Below, one piece after another: positions 6,722 through 7,532 of a stretch of DNA of 7,532 nucleotides. Position 1 is the first letter of the stretch. The number at the start of each line of letters is the position of its first letter. The position numbers were made by a program, and so were the translations under genes. Where the stretch lies: positions 1 to 7,532 of the forward strand of contig JABMML010000023.1 in the NCBI GenBank assembly GCA_013205585.1. Direction: 5' to 3'. This stretch comes from Chitinophagaceae bacterium. GTDB lineage: Bacteria > Bacteroidota > Bacteroidia > Chitinophagales > Chitinophagaceae. Under the pieces are notes generated by a model, which was given only the letters and a program-made list of their open reading frames with translations, was not told where the DNA came from and made no database searches.

Positions 6722-6729
6722 CAAAGATA
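6722..6729 (-). promoter_or_regulatory. Candidate -7 promoter box for trhO
   Basis: The minus strand reads TATCTTTG, an exact TAnnTTTG match. It ends 43 bases before the trhO ATG and follows the stop codon of the upstream gene. No TTG is visible at the -33 spacing. The A/T-rich stretch 6730-6770 holds no recognisable GC-rich terminator, so some readthrough from the upstream gene pair into trhO cannot be excluded. Confidence 0.4.
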
Positions 6730-6770
6730 AATAGAATCTTTAGTTATTAATAGTTAGTTATTTTTAAAAA

Positions 6771-7124
6771 TTAGGCCTTGCTTGAGCGAAGAAAAGAACC
6801 TGTTAAAGAAGCAAGTCCGCCTAATAAAGTACCAATTGCAACTGTCATAAAAATGACTAGTAAATAGGAATCTCCTATTGTCAGAATTTTTGCCACTTTA
6901 GTGGACAAAATATGATTGTTGCCCATATCAATTCCAAAAGCTAGTCCAGCCCATAAAGAGCCAACGCCCAAGGCCCCCGCTGTAAAAGAATGTGCGGGTT
7001 TAATAGGTATAGAAAACGCAATGATAAAATTAGTGACTACAAAACTCCACCAAGGTAAATTGCCATAAATTCCAACAGCATAGGCAAGCAGGGCAGATAA
7101 TAAAATGGATACAATATATTTCAT
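6771..7124 (-). CDS. Small integral membrane protein of unknown function
   Basis: A 117-residue hydrophobic protein with about four predicted membrane helices (roughly residues 3-20, 24-41, 46-64 and 86-108). I do not recognise the family. Visible features are a Pro-containing turn IPIKPAHSF (39-47), a Gly/Ala-rich helix AGALGVGSLWAGLAFG (49-64), a short polar loop with DMGNNH (66-71) and a small-residue-rich last helix GTLLGGLASLTGSF (98-111) ending in a basic tail. There are no obvious catalytic motifs. The ATG at 7122-7124 lies 9 bases after the stop of the upstream penicillin acylase-family gene, so the two are very likely cotranscribed. That makes a linked envelope role possible but not shown. 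Its composition and reading frame look like a genuine gene rather than a shadow. Confidence 0.8.
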   Translation of the reverse strand: MKYIVSILLSALLAYAVGIYGNLPWWSFVVTNFIIAFSIPIKPAHSFTAGALGVGSLWAGLAFGIDMGNNHILSTKVAKILTIGDSYLLVIFMTVAIGTLLGGLASLTGSFLRSSKA

Positions 7125-7133
7125 AAGTAATAT

Positions 7134-7532
7134 TTAAGCGTTTGACTTTTTAAATTGAATATGCCATTTAGTTCTTTCGTTCTGTATTAATTTTTCTTTA
7201 GCTAAAAATAATAATCGATAATATTTTCCAGCTGCCCAATAATCGACAAAGGAATCATAGTAAGCACTACCTGGGTTACCACTCTGCCCTCCTGGATACA
7301 AGCCGTAGGCTTCTATCTCATCTGTTAAGTGCACCACCATTCTCCAACTTGGCCCGTGCATTTCAGTAGTGGCATTAATTATATTCTCCCCTCCTCCAAT
7401 AGGTAAATTCATTCTACTTAAAGCAGGTATTTTAGTAAGGTGCATGACCCTGGTAGCTTTAAATAAAGCCCATTCTAATTTATTTTCTTTTTCTAATTCC
7501 AATAATTTTTTGGTGGCATTTTCAACACCTAA
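7134..7532 (-). CDS. Penicillin acylase family protein, C-terminal part (5' end cut by window edge)
   Basis: The frame is open from the right edge to the stop at 7134-7136, giving 132 residues of a longer protein. The TTG at 7500-7502 is not needed as a start, because coding sequence continues upstream of it to the edge (LGVENATKKL). The fragment carries the conserved C-terminal block of the S45 penicillin amidase family: GGGENIINAT, HGPSWRMVVHL, AYGLYPGGQSGNPGS and YYDSFVDYWAAGKYYRLLF. These enzymes are N-terminal-nucleophile amidases, usually exported to the periplasm and self-processed into two chains. They hydrolyse acyl amides such as penicillins, acyl-homoserine lactones or related lipoamides. 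The nucleophile Ser and the signal peptide lie outside the window, so substrate and activity cannot be judged. It precedes the small membrane protein by 9 bases, as a likely operon. Confidence 0.88.
   Translation of the reverse strand, partial: LGVENATKKLLELEKENKLEWALFKATRVMHLTKIPALSRMNLPIGGGENIINATTEMHGPSWRMVVHLTDEIEAYGLYPGGQSGNPGSAYYDSFVDYWAAGKYYRLLFLAKEKLIQNERTKWHIQFKKSNA

Noticed and set aside
7134..7502. Treating the right-edge gene as a complete 122-residue protein starting at the TTG at 7500-7502
   Set aside because: The frame continues open to the window edge and the content is the C-terminal block of a much larger acylase family, so the gene is truncated by the window, not short.

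Overview
The window looks like an ordinary chromosomal segment of a low-GC member of the Bacteroidota, most likely Chitinophagaceae or a near relative. This is inferred from several things: an outer-membrane TonB-dependent receptor with an N-terminal carboxypeptidase-regulatory-like domain, a signal peptidase I-like N-terminus carrying an extra membrane domain, AT-rich leaders without Shine-Dalgarno sequences, and several upstream boxes matching the Bacteroidota -7 consensus TAnnTTTG. No plasmid, phage, transposase, CRISPR or RNA gene was seen.

Layout, left to right. The 5' part of a probable signal peptidase I gene (minus strand) runs off the left edge. It is followed by pdhB (minus, pyruvate dehydrogenase E1 beta), with a hairpin terminator between the two. 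Next is a 977-residue TonB-dependent receptor (minus) with its own strong intrinsic terminator. A 99-base divergent intergenic region separates the receptor from purC (plus, SAICAR synthase), the only plus-strand gene. purC converges on trhO (minus, tRNA U34 hydroxylase, rhodanese family) across a 254-base gap rich in inverted repeats, including what reads as a bidirectional terminator. Upstream of trhO lie a small four-helix membrane protein gene of unknown function and the 3' part of a penicillin acylase-family gene. These two are 9 bases apart and probably cotranscribed, and the acylase gene runs off the right edge.

The genes do not form one pathway. They are housekeeping or envelope functions: pyruvate oxidation, de novo purine synthesis, tRNA wobble-base hydroxylation, protein export, outer-membrane uptake and a periplasmic amidase. 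Most appear to be single-gene transcription units. I found no convincing undescribed system. The points most worth a second look are the layered inverted repeats between purC and trhO, a terminator whose 3' arm doubles as a -7 promoter box in front of the signal peptidase gene, and an alanine-rich internally repeated insert in the receptor.
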